Source of the DNA: Myxococcus stipitatus
GTDB taxonomy: Bacteria; Myxococcota; Myxococcia; Myxococcales; Myxococcaceae
DNA: 64,000 nt
Direction of reading: 5' to 3'
Assembly (NCBI RefSeq): GCF_038561935.1
Contig: NZ_CP102770.1
Coordinates: 9,672,001-9,736,000, forward strand
The position numbers and the translations under genes were made by a program. Below, piece by piece: positions 1-8,336 of this stretch; position 1 is the first letter of the stretch; each line of letters begins with the position of its first letter. Under the pieces are notes generated by a model, which did no database searches, was not told where the DNA came from, and saw only the letters and a program-made list of their open reading frames with translations.

Positions 1-611
1 TGGCCACCGGCAAGGGCGCGCTCATCGTGACGGCGCACTTCGGCAACTGGGAGCTGCTGGGGGACATGTTGATCCGCTGGGGCGTCACCATCGACGCGCT
101 GGTGCGTCCGCTGAAGGGCGCGCTCAACACGCGCATCGCGGAGAACCGGGTGCGCGTGGGCGCGGGGCTCATCTATCCGCGCGGCGCCATCATGGAAATC
201 TCCTCCGCCGTGGAGCGGGGAGAGTCACCCTACATGCTGCTGGACCAGGCGCTGCCGGCGAAGGCGGCGGTGTTCGTGCCGTTCTTCGGAAGGCTCGCGT
301 CCACCACGCCCGCGTGCGCGGTGGCGGCGCAGCGCACGGAGGCGCCCGTGTTCGTGGTGATGGGCGTGCGCAACGGGAAGCCGGGCGCGCGCTTCCGGCT
401 GGAGGTGGAGGGCCCCATCCTTCCGCCCGCGCCGGGCGAGTGCGAGGACCCCATCACCGAGCACACCGCGCGCATCACCGCCGCGCTGGAGCGCTGCATC
501 CGCAAGTACCCGGACCAGTGGATGTGGCTGCATCGCCGCTGGAAGGTGCAGCCGGAGAGCACCTCGCGCGTCGCGTCCGCGCTGCCCGAGGGGACGGACG
601 CGAAGCGCTGA
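1..611 (+). CDS. Lysophospholipid / lipid A-type acyltransferase, C-terminal part (5' end outside window)
   Basis: The reading frame is open from base 3, so the N-terminus lies before the window; about 203 residues are visible. The motif HFGNWE near residue 12 of the visible part is the H-x4-(D/E) catalytic box of the LpxL/HtrB acyltransferase family. Later segments (YPRGA, LLDQALP, VPFFGR, and the terminal QWMWLHRRWK) match the usual C-terminal landmarks of these inner-membrane enzymes, which add acyl chains to lipid A or related glycolipids. The stop lies 8 bases from the end of the convergent alanine racemase gene. The family is clear; the exact substrate cannot be read from the sequence. 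Confidence 0.88.
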   Translation, partial: ATGKGALIVTAHFGNWELLGDMLIRWGVTIDALVRPLKGALNTRIAENRVRVGAGLIYPRGAIMEISSAVERGESPYMLLDQALPAKAAVFVPFFGRLASTTPACAVAAQRTEAPVFVVMGVRNGKPGARFRLEVEGPILPPAPGECEDPITEHTARITAALERCIRKYPDQWMWLHRRWKVQPESTSRVASALPEGTDAKR

Positions 612-618
612 GCGTCCG

Positions 619-1824
619 CTACTCCACCACCTGGCGGCGCAGGTGCGCGCCCAGGCGCGTGACGAGCTCGTAGTGAATCGTCTGCGCCCAGCCCGCGAGC
701 GCGTCGGCGGTGACGGACTCCTCTCCGTCCCGCCCCAGCAGCGTGGCCGTCACGGGGTGCTCGTCCGACGTGGCCCGCGTCACGTCGATGATGAGGTGAT
801 TCATCATCACGCGGCCCAGCACCGGGCACCGCCGCCCGTTCACCAGCACATGGGCCTTGCCCGAGGCCAGCCGGGGGTAGCCGTCGTAGTAGCCCACGGG
901 AAGCACCGCGATGCGCGTGGGCTCCGACGTGCGGTACGTGCAGCCATAGCCGATGTAGCTGTTGGCGGGCAGCCACTTCACCACCTGGCTGCGGCACCGC
1001 CAGGACAGCACGGGCTTGAGCACGGGGACCTCGCCCAGCACCAGCCGCGCCGACAGCCGCGTCTCCGCGGACGGCCACAGCCCGTAGAGCGAGATGCCCA
1101 CTCGCAGCGCCTCGTAGCGGGCCCGAGGGAGCACCAGCGACGCGGCGCTCGCGGCGATGTGCCGCTGCAGCCCCGCCGCCGCGCCGAGCTGCTCCGCGAG
1201 CAACCCCAGCCCCGTCTCGAACGCGTCCACCTGAGCCAGCGCGTAGCCCTGCTCCGTCACGTCCTCCGTGTTGGCGAAGTGGCTGAGCCCGCCCACGACC
1301 TCCAGCACGTCGCGTGCGTCCAAGAGGAAGCGCGTCTCGTGGGGGAGCTGGGCCAGCGTGAAGCCCTCGCGGCCCAGGCCCGTGTCGATGTGGACGTGGA
1401 CCCGCAGGGGGCGCTCGAGCTTCGCCGCGCGCAGCACCGGCACCGCGTCTTCCCAGCCGCGGTCCGCCACCACGGCGTCCACGCCCTCGCGCGCGAGGAC
1501 CACGGCCTCCTGGGGCCCGACGGCGCCCAGCACCACCACCTGCTTGCGCGGCAGGCCGAGGGCCCGCTCATGCTCGCGCACCTTCAGCGCGTCCTGGGGG
1601 GCGATGAAGTAGAGGATGTCCACGCCCGCGTGGACCAGCGGCAGCACCTGCGCGAGCCCGTGTCCGTAGGCGTTGCCCTTGAGCACCACGCCCAGCGCGC
1701 GCGACGGGCCGCCGCGCCCGTCCACCGCCCGGAACACCTCCACGTTGTGCCGCAGGGCGGAGGCGCTGAGCTCCAGCCACGAGGAATGGGCCGCGTCTCC
1801 CGGCCCGCCAGTGATTGACTCCAC
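619..1824 (-). CDS. alr: Alanine racemase
   Basis: PLP-dependent interconversion of L- and D-alanine, supplying D-Ala for peptidoglycan. The PLP-lysine signature VVLKGNAYGHG is present with the Schiff-base lysine. The barrel segment VDTGLGREGF-like (IDTGLGREGF) and the second-subunit tyrosine region (GISLYGLWPS, NSYIGYGCTYRT, VLPVGYYDGYPR) are typical. The frame is open further upstream, but I place the start at GTG 1824 because a strong Shine-Dalgarno GGAGG lies 5 nt before it; this gives 401 residues, normal for the family. GTG 1830 and 1836 are alternatives. It diverges from the sigma-like gene at 2066. Confidence 0.92.
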   Translation of the reverse strand: MESITGGPGDAAHSSWLELSASALRHNVEVFRAVDGRGGPSRALGVVLKGNAYGHGLAQVLPLVHAGVDILYFIAPQDALKVREHERALGLPRKQVVVLGAVGPQEAVVLAREGVDAVVADRGWEDAVPVLRAAKLERPLRVHVHIDTGLGREGFTLAQLPHETRFLLDARDVLEVVGGLSHFANTEDVTEQGYALAQVDAFETGLGLLAEQLGAAAGLQRHIAASAASLVLPRARYEALRVGISLYGLWPSAETRLSARLVLGEVPVLKPVLSWRCRSQVVKWLPANSYIGYGCTYRTSEPTRIAVLPVGYYDGYPRLASGKAHVLVNGRRCPVLGRVMMNHLIIDVTRATSDEHPVTATLLGRDGEESVTADALAGWAQTIHYELVTRLGAHLRRQVVE

Positions 1825-1827
1825 GTT

Positions 1828-1834
1828 CACCTCC
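1828..1834 (-). promoter_or_regulatory. Ribosome binding site deciding the alr start
   Basis: GGAGGTG on the minus strand, with five bases between GGAGG and the GTG at 1824. It favours 1824 over several in-frame upstream GTG codons and over the open frame extending to 1947. Confidence 0.6.
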
Positions 1835-2065
1835 ACCACGTCGCTGGCGGTGCTTACCAGCAATGGACGGGCCACGGCGTGGCGTGGCTCTCCAGCCACG
1901 GGTGCCCGCATCCGGGCCAGGCGGCCGGGGGGACGCCCTGAGTCCACTCCCTGTCATACCCTGTGTCCCCGAGCCCTCCTCCCCGCGAGAAGCAAGGCAA
2001 ACAAGCGTCTCCTTCGGAAATGGTTGAAGCTGGATTACGCGACGAGGGTGCTATCGTCCCACGGC

Positions 2066-2962
2066 GTGTCCTCCCCGGACGTTTCCCTGGCTCAAGCCTT
2101 CATCGTGGCGCGTGGCATCTCCTGCGCGCCGGAGTTGTTGCCTCCGCTTCAGGAGCAGCTGACGCGCGCATTGGAGTTGGCGCGCTCGGCGTGGCCCGGC
2201 GTGGAGCTGGCGGGCACCCGCTTCGTCGGGCACCTGGCGCGGCTGCTCCCGGCCCAGGCGCCTTCCGAGGACGTGGAAAAACTTCATGTGCCGGATGTGT
2301 ATCTGGCCCGGGCCGCGGCGGACCGGCTCCCGTCCGCGCTGACGGCCTTCGAGGCGAGCTTCCTCCCCGAGGTGAACGCCGCGGTGGCGCGGCTGAAGCT
2401 GCCGCCCACGGGGCTCGACGAGGTCCGCCAGCTCTTGCGCCAGCGCATGCTGGTGGGCAGCCAGGATGCGCCCGCGCGGCTGGCGGCGTACCCGGGCACG
2501 GGGCCCTTGAGCGGGTGGGTGCGCGCGGCGGCGCTGTGGCTCGCGCTCGACTGGCAGCGGCAGCGAGGCGGGCAGCCGCAGGCGGACGACGGGGACTTGT
2601 CGTTGCTGGTGGCGCCTGGGGATGACCCGGAGCTCATCTATCTGAAGAACACGTACCGCGCGGAGTTCGGCGCGTCGTTCTCGGAGGCGCTGGGGCTGCT
2701 GGAGCCTCGGCAGCGCAACTTCCTGCGGCTGAAGTACCTGGATGCGCTGAGCATCGACCAGCTGGGGGCGCTCTATGGGGTGCACCGCTCCACGGCGGCG
2801 CGGTGGGTGGTGGCGGCGCAGGAGTCGCTGCTCCAGGAGACGCGCCGGCTGCTCACGGAGCGGCTGCGCCTGACGGGCTCGCAGCTCGACAGCGTGCTGC
2901 GGCTCATTTCCAGCCAACTCGACGTGAACTTGAGCCGGCTGTTGCGTTCAAAGGCCGACTGA
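2066..2962 (+). CDS. Sigma-70-like regulator with region 4 helix-turn-helix
   Basis: 298 residues from GTG 2066 (protein begins MSSPDVSLAQAF). The C-terminal third carries a sigma region 4-like unit: LEPRQRNFLRLKYLDALS followed by IDQLGALYGVHRSTAARW, a helix-turn-helix with the recognition helix around HRSTAARW. The middle contains an amphipathic stretch around residues 120-190, but a canonical region 2 is not obvious. Proteins of this layout are common in Myxococcaceae and are annotated as RNA polymerase sigma factor-like. An upstream extension of the open frame is probably non-coding because it runs antisense to alr. Targets are unknown. Confidence 0.72.
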   Translation: MSSPDVSLAQAFIVARGISCAPELLPPLQEQLTRALELARSAWPGVELAGTRFVGHLARLLPAQAPSEDVEKLHVPDVYLARAAADRLPSALTAFEASFLPEVNAAVARLKLPPTGLDEVRQLLRQRMLVGSQDAPARLAAYPGTGPLSGWVRAAALWLALDWQRQRGGQPQADDGDLSLLVAPGDDPELIYLKNTYRAEFGASFSEALGLLEPRQRNFLRLKYLDALSIDQLGALYGVHRSTAARWVVAAQESLLQETRRLLTERLRLTGSQLDSVLRLISSQLDVNLSRLLRSKAD

Positions 2963-3046
2963 GCCCGAGGCAGAGGGTAGGCGGCCTGCTGGCTGCCTCG
3001 CGGGAGGATTCCCCGCGGTGGCGAAGCGCACTAAAGGAAGGGTGGA

Positions 3047-3715
3047 ATGCGAACGCTCTTCATCGGAGATGTCCACGGGTGCGCGGCGGAGCTGGACGCG
3101 TTGTTGGAGGCGTGCGGCTGGAGGCCGGGGGACCGCGTGGTGCTGGTGGGGGACCTGGTGGCGAAGGGGCCGGACTCGGCGGGCGTGGTGCGCCGGGCGC
3201 GTGAGCAGGGGATGTTGGCGGTGAGGGGCAACCATGATGCGCACGTGCTGCGCTGGCATCACGGACAGGCGCCCGAGGGGAAGAAGCTGAGCAAGGAGCA
3301 CCGCCAGGTGCTGGAGACGCTGACGCCGGAGGACTGGGCGTACCTGGAGGCGCAGCCGTTGTTCCGCCGCTTCCCGGAGCTGAACGTGCTGGCGGTGCAC
3401 GGAGGCGTGGTGCCGGGGATTCCGCTGGCGGCCCAGCGACCGGAGGAGCTGCTCAACCTGCGCAGCATCGCGCCGGATGGGACGCCGTCGAAGCGCGTGG
3501 ATGGCGGCGTGCCGTGGGCGAGCTGCTGGGAGGGGCCGGAGTTCATCATCTTCGGGCACGACGCCGTGCGGGGGGTGCAACAGCATCCCCATGCGATGGG
3601 ATTGGATTCAGGGTGTGTGTATGGCGGAGACCTCACGGCGCTCGTGATGCCGGAGCGGCGGCTGGTCTCGGTGAGGGCGAAGCGCTGCTATGTGAATGTG
3701 AATGCCCCATCGTGA
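3047..3715 (+). CDS. Calcineurin-type metallophosphoesterase (ApaH/PrpA-like)
   Basis: 222 residues. The metallophosphoesterase motifs appear in order: GDVHGC (residues 7-12), GDLVAKGPDS (about 36-45), GNHDAHVLRW (about 65-74), VHGGVVPG and, near the end, FGHDAV. These are the metal and phosphate ligands of the PPP / bis(5'-nucleosyl)-tetraphosphatase family. The short length and lack of extra domains fit a stand-alone serine/threonine phosphatase or Ap4A hydrolase; the substrate is not decidable from sequence. It is co-directional with the sigma-like gene 84 bases upstream. Confidence 0.88.
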   Translation: MRTLFIGDVHGCAAELDALLEACGWRPGDRVVLVGDLVAKGPDSAGVVRRAREQGMLAVRGNHDAHVLRWHHGQAPEGKKLSKEHRQVLETLTPEDWAYLEAQPLFRRFPELNVLAVHGGVVPGIPLAAQRPEELLNLRSIAPDGTPSKRVDGGVPWASCWEGPEFIIFGHDAVRGVQQHPHAMGLDSGCVYGGDLTALVMPERRLVSVRAKRCYVNVNAPS

Positions 3716-3724
3716 GGGGTGACT

Positions 3725-3742
3725 GAGCCCGGGTGCGGGCTC
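3725..3742 (+). terminator. GC-rich hairpin after the phosphoesterase gene
   Basis: Perfect 7-bp stem GAGCCCG / CGGGCTC with a GGTG loop, 10 bases after the stop at 3715. There is no T-tract, so it is only a possible terminator. Confidence 0.35.
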
Positions 3743-3825
3743 GCCGCATGCGGTGGAATGTCAGGGCCTTCCGGTAGTGCTGGGTCGTGCTCGAGGTGCG
3801 TGGGCACGTGCCGGGGGGACATTCC

Positions 3826-5160
3826 ATGTTGCTTCGCTGGGTGGCGGTGCTGCTCTTCCTCGCGGTGTCCACGGGCTGCGCGACGAGTCGGGTCGTGCGA
3901 CTGGAGACGGGACGTGAGTCCTTCATCGTCACGCCCCGGGAGGAACCGGGCGCGGAGGTGGACGCAGCGGAGCTCGATGACGACGAGTTCACCGAGGCCG
4001 TCGCGGAGCTGGGCCGAGACGTGCGGCCGGTTCGCAATCCCATGCAGCGGGCGCGCGAGCTCTTCGGGGTGCCTTCTCGCAGCGGCGTGTTCGGCTTTGA
4101 GGGCCATCCGGGTCGGCTCATCCCGCAGCGCACGGACGAGGAGGGACTTCATCTCCTGGAGTCCTACGCGGACGACGGGCTGACGAAGGCCTATGGCCAG
4201 TGGTGTGAGCGGAAGGACCAGCCCGGGGACTGCTTGCGCCTGTTGGTGGAGGGACCGCTGCTCGCCAGTGATGGCAAGTACACGTGGGCCTTCGCCATCG
4301 CGATGGACTCCGTGTGGGACGAGACGGCCGAGGCGCTGGAGTACCTGGCGGGCCCGGGCGCGGTCATGGCGACCATCACCTCGGCCGCGACGATGTACCT
4401 CCTCTTGTGGGCGCTGCCCGAGCCCTTCTCGAAGGGAGTGGCGGCGACGCTGACGGCCCTGGCCATCGCCTACCTGGGCGTGGACACGGTGTGGCGGCTG
4501 TTGGACGGGTGGCTGACATTGGTGCGCGAGGTGGAGCGGGCCACGACGTATGCACAGCTCAGCGCGGCGGGCGAGGCGTATGGCGAAGTGCTCGGGGAGA
4601 ACGCGGCGCGCGTCTTCGTGATGCTGGCCACGGCGGCCGTCGGCAACACGGTGGGGCTGGCCGCGAAGGCCTCGAGGCTACCGGGCTCCGCGCAGGCGGC
4701 GCTGGCCGTGGAGTCGCAGGCGGGCTTCCAGTTCGCGGCGGTGGGCAGCGTGCGCTCCGTCGCGGTGGTGGCGGATGGCTTCACCCTCGCGCTCGCGCCC
4801 AACGCCCTGGCGATGGCGAGTCAGGGGATGAAGGGTGGGCACCGCCACCACATCGCCACGAACAAGAATGACATCTCGTCCGCGCGGGGAGGCCCTTGGA
4901 CACCGGAGTTTCGGAGGCTCTTCAGAAAGGCCGGGATGGACCTCAAGGACCCGGAGAACATCGTCAACGTCGTAGGCCACCAGGGCCCTCATCCACGGCG
5001 CTATCACGAGTTCATCAACGAGCGACTGAGGGCCGCGTTGGCGCGGTGCAGGACAGTCGTCGACTGCCGGAAGGACCTCACACAAGAGCTGCGCATTCTC
5101 GCAAACGAAGCCCAGACGCCCGGGACGGTGCTCAACAGGCTTTTGACTCGAGGCAAGTGA
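3826..5160 (+). CDS. SitA5-like lipoprotein toxin with C-terminal AHH nuclease domain
   Basis: 444 residues from ATG 3826; a longer upstream frame would bury the signal peptide. The N-terminus is a lipoprotein signal with lipobox VSTGC, followed by the RVVRLETG and DVRPVRNPMQRARELFGVP segments typical of myxobacterial SitA5-type proteins. Two hydrophobic stretches lie near residues 182-225. The C-terminal ~105 residues carry GGHRHHIATNKND and GHQGPHPRRYHEFI, the histidine pattern of AHH-type HNH nucleases. Sit toxins are moved between kin by TraA/TraB outer-membrane exchange and kill cells lacking the cognate immunity protein. The next gene is a matching Imm11-like immunity gene. The family name is from recognition of the sequence, not from a search. 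Confidence 0.82.
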   Translation: MLLRWVAVLLFLAVSTGCATSRVVRLETGRESFIVTPREEPGAEVDAAELDDDEFTEAVAELGRDVRPVRNPMQRARELFGVPSRSGVFGFEGHPGRLIPQRTDEEGLHLLESYADDGLTKAYGQWCERKDQPGDCLRLLVEGPLLASDGKYTWAFAIAMDSVWDETAEALEYLAGPGAVMATITSAATMYLLLWALPEPFSKGVAATLTALAIAYLGVDTVWRLLDGWLTLVREVERATTYAQLSAAGEAYGEVLGENAARVFVMLATAAVGNTVGLAAKASRLPGSAQAALAVESQAGFQFAAVGSVRSVAVVADGFTLALAPNALAMASQGMKGGHRHHIATNKNDISSARGGPWTPEFRRLFRKAGMDLKDPENIVNVVGHQGPHPRRYHEFINERLRAALARCRTVVDCRKDLTQELRILANEAQTPGTVLNRLLTRGK

Positions 5161-5179
5161 GCCCACTAGGAAGGCCCTC

Positions 5180-5755
5180 ATGTCGCGCCCCTCCCGCTAC
5201 TTCATGCTCAAAACGGACGTGCAGGCCGGGAACTGGTACCTGGGCGACCCGCTGAATGAGGCGGGTGCGGAGGTCGATGACATCTGGGAGTTCTCCGAGG
5301 GACACCCTGTCCATCCTGGTGGCCGGCTGACGCTCCCCATCAGCGAGCCAGGAAGACGGTTGGACTACACAACCGCGGGCGCCGGGTGGACGCCCATCGT
5401 CCACGTCAAGGTGGCCAACATCCTCGCCGAGATGGCTCCCGACGACGTGCAACTCATCCCCGTCGATGTCGAGGGCTGCCCCGAGCAGTACGTCATGCTC
5501 GTGGTCACGAAGCTCATCCGATGCATCGACGACCAGGCCACGGAAGAGGTCCTGTACTGGAAGCCGGAGGATGAGCGCCCCGACAAGCTCGGTAAGTACC
5601 GCAGCGTCTACGGCATGCGAATCGACCCCACGAAGGTGGGTGATACCCAGGTGTTCCGCACCTGGGGTTGGGACATCGCAATCATCGTCTCCGAGGACAT
5701 CAAGCAGGCCCTCGAGCGCGCCGGAATCACAGGCGCGCGATTCGAGGAGGTCTAG
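5180..5755 (+). CDS. Imm11-like immunity protein for the adjacent AHH toxin
   Basis: 191-residue soluble protein with no signal peptide, 19 bases after the toxin stop, with GGAAGG about 7 bases before the ATG. The start YFMLKTDVQAGNWYLGDP, the middle PDDVQLIPVDVEG and the end RIDPTKVGDTQVFRTWGW match the Imm11-like family often found next to AHH nucleases in myxobacteria. A cytoplasmic location fits neutralisation of a nuclease that acts after entry. Its TAG stop shares the four bases CTAG with the stop of the convergent gene at 5752. Confidence 0.8.
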   Translation: MSRPSRYFMLKTDVQAGNWYLGDPLNEAGAEVDDIWEFSEGHPVHPGGRLTLPISEPGRRLDYTTAGAGWTPIVHVKVANILAEMAPDDVQLIPVDVEGCPEQYVMLVVTKLIRCIDDQATEEVLYWKPEDERPDKLGKYRSVYGMRIDPTKVGDTQVFRTWGWDIAIIVSEDIKQALERAGITGARFEEV

Positions 5756-6594
5756 AACTCGCTCCCCTGCTCTTCCCGCAGCTCGGCCAGGAGCCGATTC
5801 AGCTCGTTGCGAATCGCTCGCGAGTACCGGTGGCTCTCGTAGTGGAGCGTCAGCAGCGCACCCCGCGGCGCCGAGTACCCCAGGAGCTGAATCGCCATCT
5901 CCCGCTCATCCCACGTGGCGACCTTCACATAGCCATGGGGAGAGAACGGAACCTCCGGCTCCGCCCCGCTCGAGCCCACCTCGGACTCCTCCGGCGCGCC
6001 TCCTTCCACCCCATCCCCCGGCCACGCCTGGAGCGTCCGCGCCATCTCCTCGGAGTCCTCGGGCCGCACCACCGGCATCAACGCCTCTCCCACCGGCGCC
6101 TCCGTCGGCGCGGGCGCGGGGGCTCCACCCGACGAGGTCCCCGCGACCTCGGGTGGAAGCGCCCTCCCCAGCAACGCCGCCAGGTCGATGGAGTCCCGAT
6201 ACCGGTTCACACTCCGGGAGATGCCATCCTTCGCCGGCCGGCCGTACTTGCTGGCCAGCAGCTTCACCACCGACCGGTGGTCCTTCTGCAAGTCCTCCGG
6301 CGTCGCGAAGCGCACGAACACCGAACCCAACCGCCCGTCCGCGAAGAGGAAGAACACCCGGACCGGGCGCTCGTCGATCTCCGTCTCGGCCACCAGGTCC
6401 CCTCGCGGCGTCTCTCGCACCGTGGGGAACAACCCCCGGACCTCCTCGCGCCCCATGCCCCAGCGCGTCACCTGAAAGCCTTCACCGCTCCGGTAGTCCC
6501 CCGACGAGTCCACCCCTCGCTCATGCACCCGCGCGCCATGGTGTTGAGAGCCACAACCCACGAGAAACAACACCAGCCACCCGAAACGGTTCAT
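5752..6594 (-). CDS. Lipoprotein of unknown function
   Basis: 280 residues starting MNRFGWLVLFLVGCGSQ, a lipoprotein signal with lipobox LVGC. An in-frame ATG 13 codons upstream would spoil the signal. The mature part has an N-terminal ~110-residue domain (RWGMGREEVRGLFP, RPVRVFFLFADGRLGSVFVRF, DLQKDHRSVVKLLASKYGRP) that looks like a periplasmic binding-type fold. A Pro/Ala/Glu-rich linker follows, then a C-terminal segment (VATWDEREMAIQLLGY) ending in a charged helix. No family recognised. It lies between two toxin-like loci, so a role in the same conflict module is possible but unproven. Confidence 0.7.
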   Translation of the reverse strand: MNRFGWLVLFLVGCGSQHHGARVHERGVDSSGDYRSGEGFQVTRWGMGREEVRGLFPTVRETPRGDLVAETEIDERPVRVFFLFADGRLGSVFVRFATPEDLQKDHRSVVKLLASKYGRPAKDGISRSVNRYRDSIDLAALLGRALPPEVAGTSSGGAPAPAPTEAPVGEALMPVVRPEDSEEMARTLQAWPGDGVEGGAPEESEVGSSGAEPEVPFSPHGYVKVATWDEREMAIQLLGYSAPRGALLTLHYESHRYSRAIRNELNRLLAELREEQGSEF

Positions 6595-6844
6595 CACGAC
6601 CCTCTCCACATTCCTCGCACCCAGCAACGCCACGAGCAGCGGCGCGCGGAAAGTCCCGGGAGGAATTCATGTTCAACCATCAGCACTTGCGCCCAGCGTA
6701 TGGCAGCAACAAACCCTCGAACACCCGCAAGTGCGCAACCCGGAATTCCCCGAAACGATAATTCCAGACACACACCGTCGCCCCAGCTCCGCCAGCCGGG
6801 TCCACCCCGCATGCGGACATGGCCGTCCGCCGAGGTCCTCGCGC

Positions 6845-7840
6845 ATGGGCACTCCCATCACCGGCAGCACCCCCAAGAAGGTCACCTACCGACCTCCCGA
6901 GGACACCTCCCAGACGCGAACCGCCGAGGAAAAGAAGCCCGCCGTGGCGACCGCGAGCGACGAGTTCGAGAAGTCGCGGGCGGAAGGGCGCTACCCACCG
7001 GTGGCCCTGAACGCGGCCACGCCGCTCCCGCCCGGCACGGGGACCCCGGTCCCCACCAACGGCACCACCTCCGCGCGGTACGAAGTGGGCCCGGCCCGCC
7101 GGCCCCCCATCCACCACGACAACGGCTTCCTCCAGAACCCGAACAACCCCAGGGACCCCAACCCCATCCCCACCCGTGAGCCGTCCTTCGCGGACCGTCT
7201 GGCCAAGGGGAAGTGGGCCGTCAAGCTCGAGGCCGCGCGGCAGTTCCGCCCCGACCTCAGGGACGCCACCGACGCCTACGCCCACTTCCTCTCCGGCAAC
7301 GGCAGGGACCGGACGTTCGACTACGAGCGCTTCGTCACCCAGGATGAGTCCGGCAAGAAGGTCCTGAAGAGCGCGACGCAGGACACCCAGAAGGCCGCGG
7401 AGGCGCAGTACGCGGCCATGATTGCCAGGGACCCGTCGCTCGCGGGCAGGCCCGTCACCTTCCAGATCACCGGCGGCGCCATCGGCGTGGGCGGCAACGA
7501 CGGCAGGTTCCCCTATCCGCAGACGGAGAACTGGCGGAAGGCCATCGGCGGCCACTCCATCTGGAACAGCGCCACCGTCACCGTCACGCCGCCCACCACG
7601 CCGGGCGGCAAGCCCTCGTTCTCCATGGACATGACGGTCCACGCGGAGGACCGCTATAACTTCAACCCCAACCAGAAGGACATCGACACCGGCATCCCTG
7701 ACTCGGAAAACGGGCGCTTCGAGCAGACGGGACTGGCCCACCAGTACACCCAGACGGGCTCCGTGCAGCGCAGGGTGAGCTGGTCCCAGGGCGACATCGA
7801 GAATGCCACGTCCACGCCCATCAACAACGGCCGCCGCTGA
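6845..7840 (+). CDS. Candidate polymorphic toxin-like protein (family not named)
   Basis: 331 residues from ATG 6845; no signal peptide or membrane segment. Residues 1-120 are low complexity, rich in Pro, Thr and Arg (many PPxx and GTGTPVP stretches), like the flexible trafficking part of polymorphic toxins. The C-terminal ~200 residues are globular and carry YPQTENWRKAIGGHSIW, VHAEDRYNFNPNQKDI, DSENGRFEQTGLAHQY and VQRRVSW; I recognise this as a recurrent secreted-protein pattern but cannot name the family. The next gene overlaps it by 38 bases and encodes a lipoprotein, a toxin-plus-periplasmic-immunity arrangement. The toxin role is inference. Confidence 0.6.
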   Translation: MGTPITGSTPKKVTYRPPEDTSQTRTAEEKKPAVATASDEFEKSRAEGRYPPVALNAATPLPPGTGTPVPTNGTTSARYEVGPARRPPIHHDNGFLQNPNNPRDPNPIPTREPSFADRLAKGKWAVKLEAARQFRPDLRDATDAYAHFLSGNGRDRTFDYERFVTQDESGKKVLKSATQDTQKAAEAQYAAMIARDPSLAGRPVTFQITGGAIGVGGNDGRFPYPQTENWRKAIGGHSIWNSATVTVTPPTTPGGKPSFSMDMTVHAEDRYNFNPNQKDIDTGIPDSENGRFEQTGLAHQYTQTGSVQRRVSWSQGDIENATSTPINNGRR

Positions 7841-8336
7841 CAGGACGCGCCTCTGGCGCCTCCGGGTTGGAGTCCTCGTCCTCGGATGTGCTTACCTGGG
7901 CTGCAAGGATTTGGATGTCTCCCCTTCGAGCCCTCCCATGAGCAAAGCCTCGGCCGCCACCACCCCCCCCGCCAGGACGGGCACCGACCTCGCTTCTCTC
8001 GAGCAGGCGGTGACCCTGCCTCGGCGTCCGGTGTCGGTCCAATGGCGCAAGGCCATCCGAGGCTCCGTGGGGCTCGGCCCCACCGACTGGGAGGTGCTCG
8101 CCGTTCTCGAGTACTCGGAAGCGGACACCCAGGCCCTGCTGAGCACGCTGACGCCCACCGAACTCGCCCCGCCCCTCCTCGAGGACGGAGGCTGGCTGCC
8201 CGAGGCCACCCGCAAGTCCCTGGAGCAGGCGCGAGCCTACGACGCCTCCGCCTTCTACCGGCCCCCGCTCCAGAACGGCACCGTGCTCCATGTGCCGGGA
8301 ACGAGGACCTTCGTGCTCTCCCTCTTCACGATGTAG
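7803..8336 (+). CDS. Small lipoprotein, candidate immunity partner of the preceding gene
   Basis: 177 residues. The ATG lies inside the previous gene (38-base overlap) and no later start codon keeps the signal sequence, so translation is probably coupled. The N-terminus has a 20-residue charged lead, a hydrophobic core (LRVGVLVLGC) and lipobox AYLGC. The mature protein contains a Ser/Pro-rich linker and a compact domain (VQWRKAIRGSVGLGPTDW, LAVLEYSEADTQALL, TVLHVPGTRTFVLSLFTM). No family recognised. An envelope-anchored immunity protein would imply that the partner toxin acts in the periplasm. Confidence 0.62.
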   Translation: MPRPRPSTTAAADRTRLWRLRVGVLVLGCAYLGCKDLDVSPSSPPMSKASAATTPPARTGTDLASLEQAVTLPRRPVSVQWRKAIRGSVGLGPTDWEVLAVLEYSEADTQALLSTLTPTELAPPLLEDGGWLPEATRKSLEQARAYDASAFYRPPLQNGTVLHVPGTRTFVLSLFTM

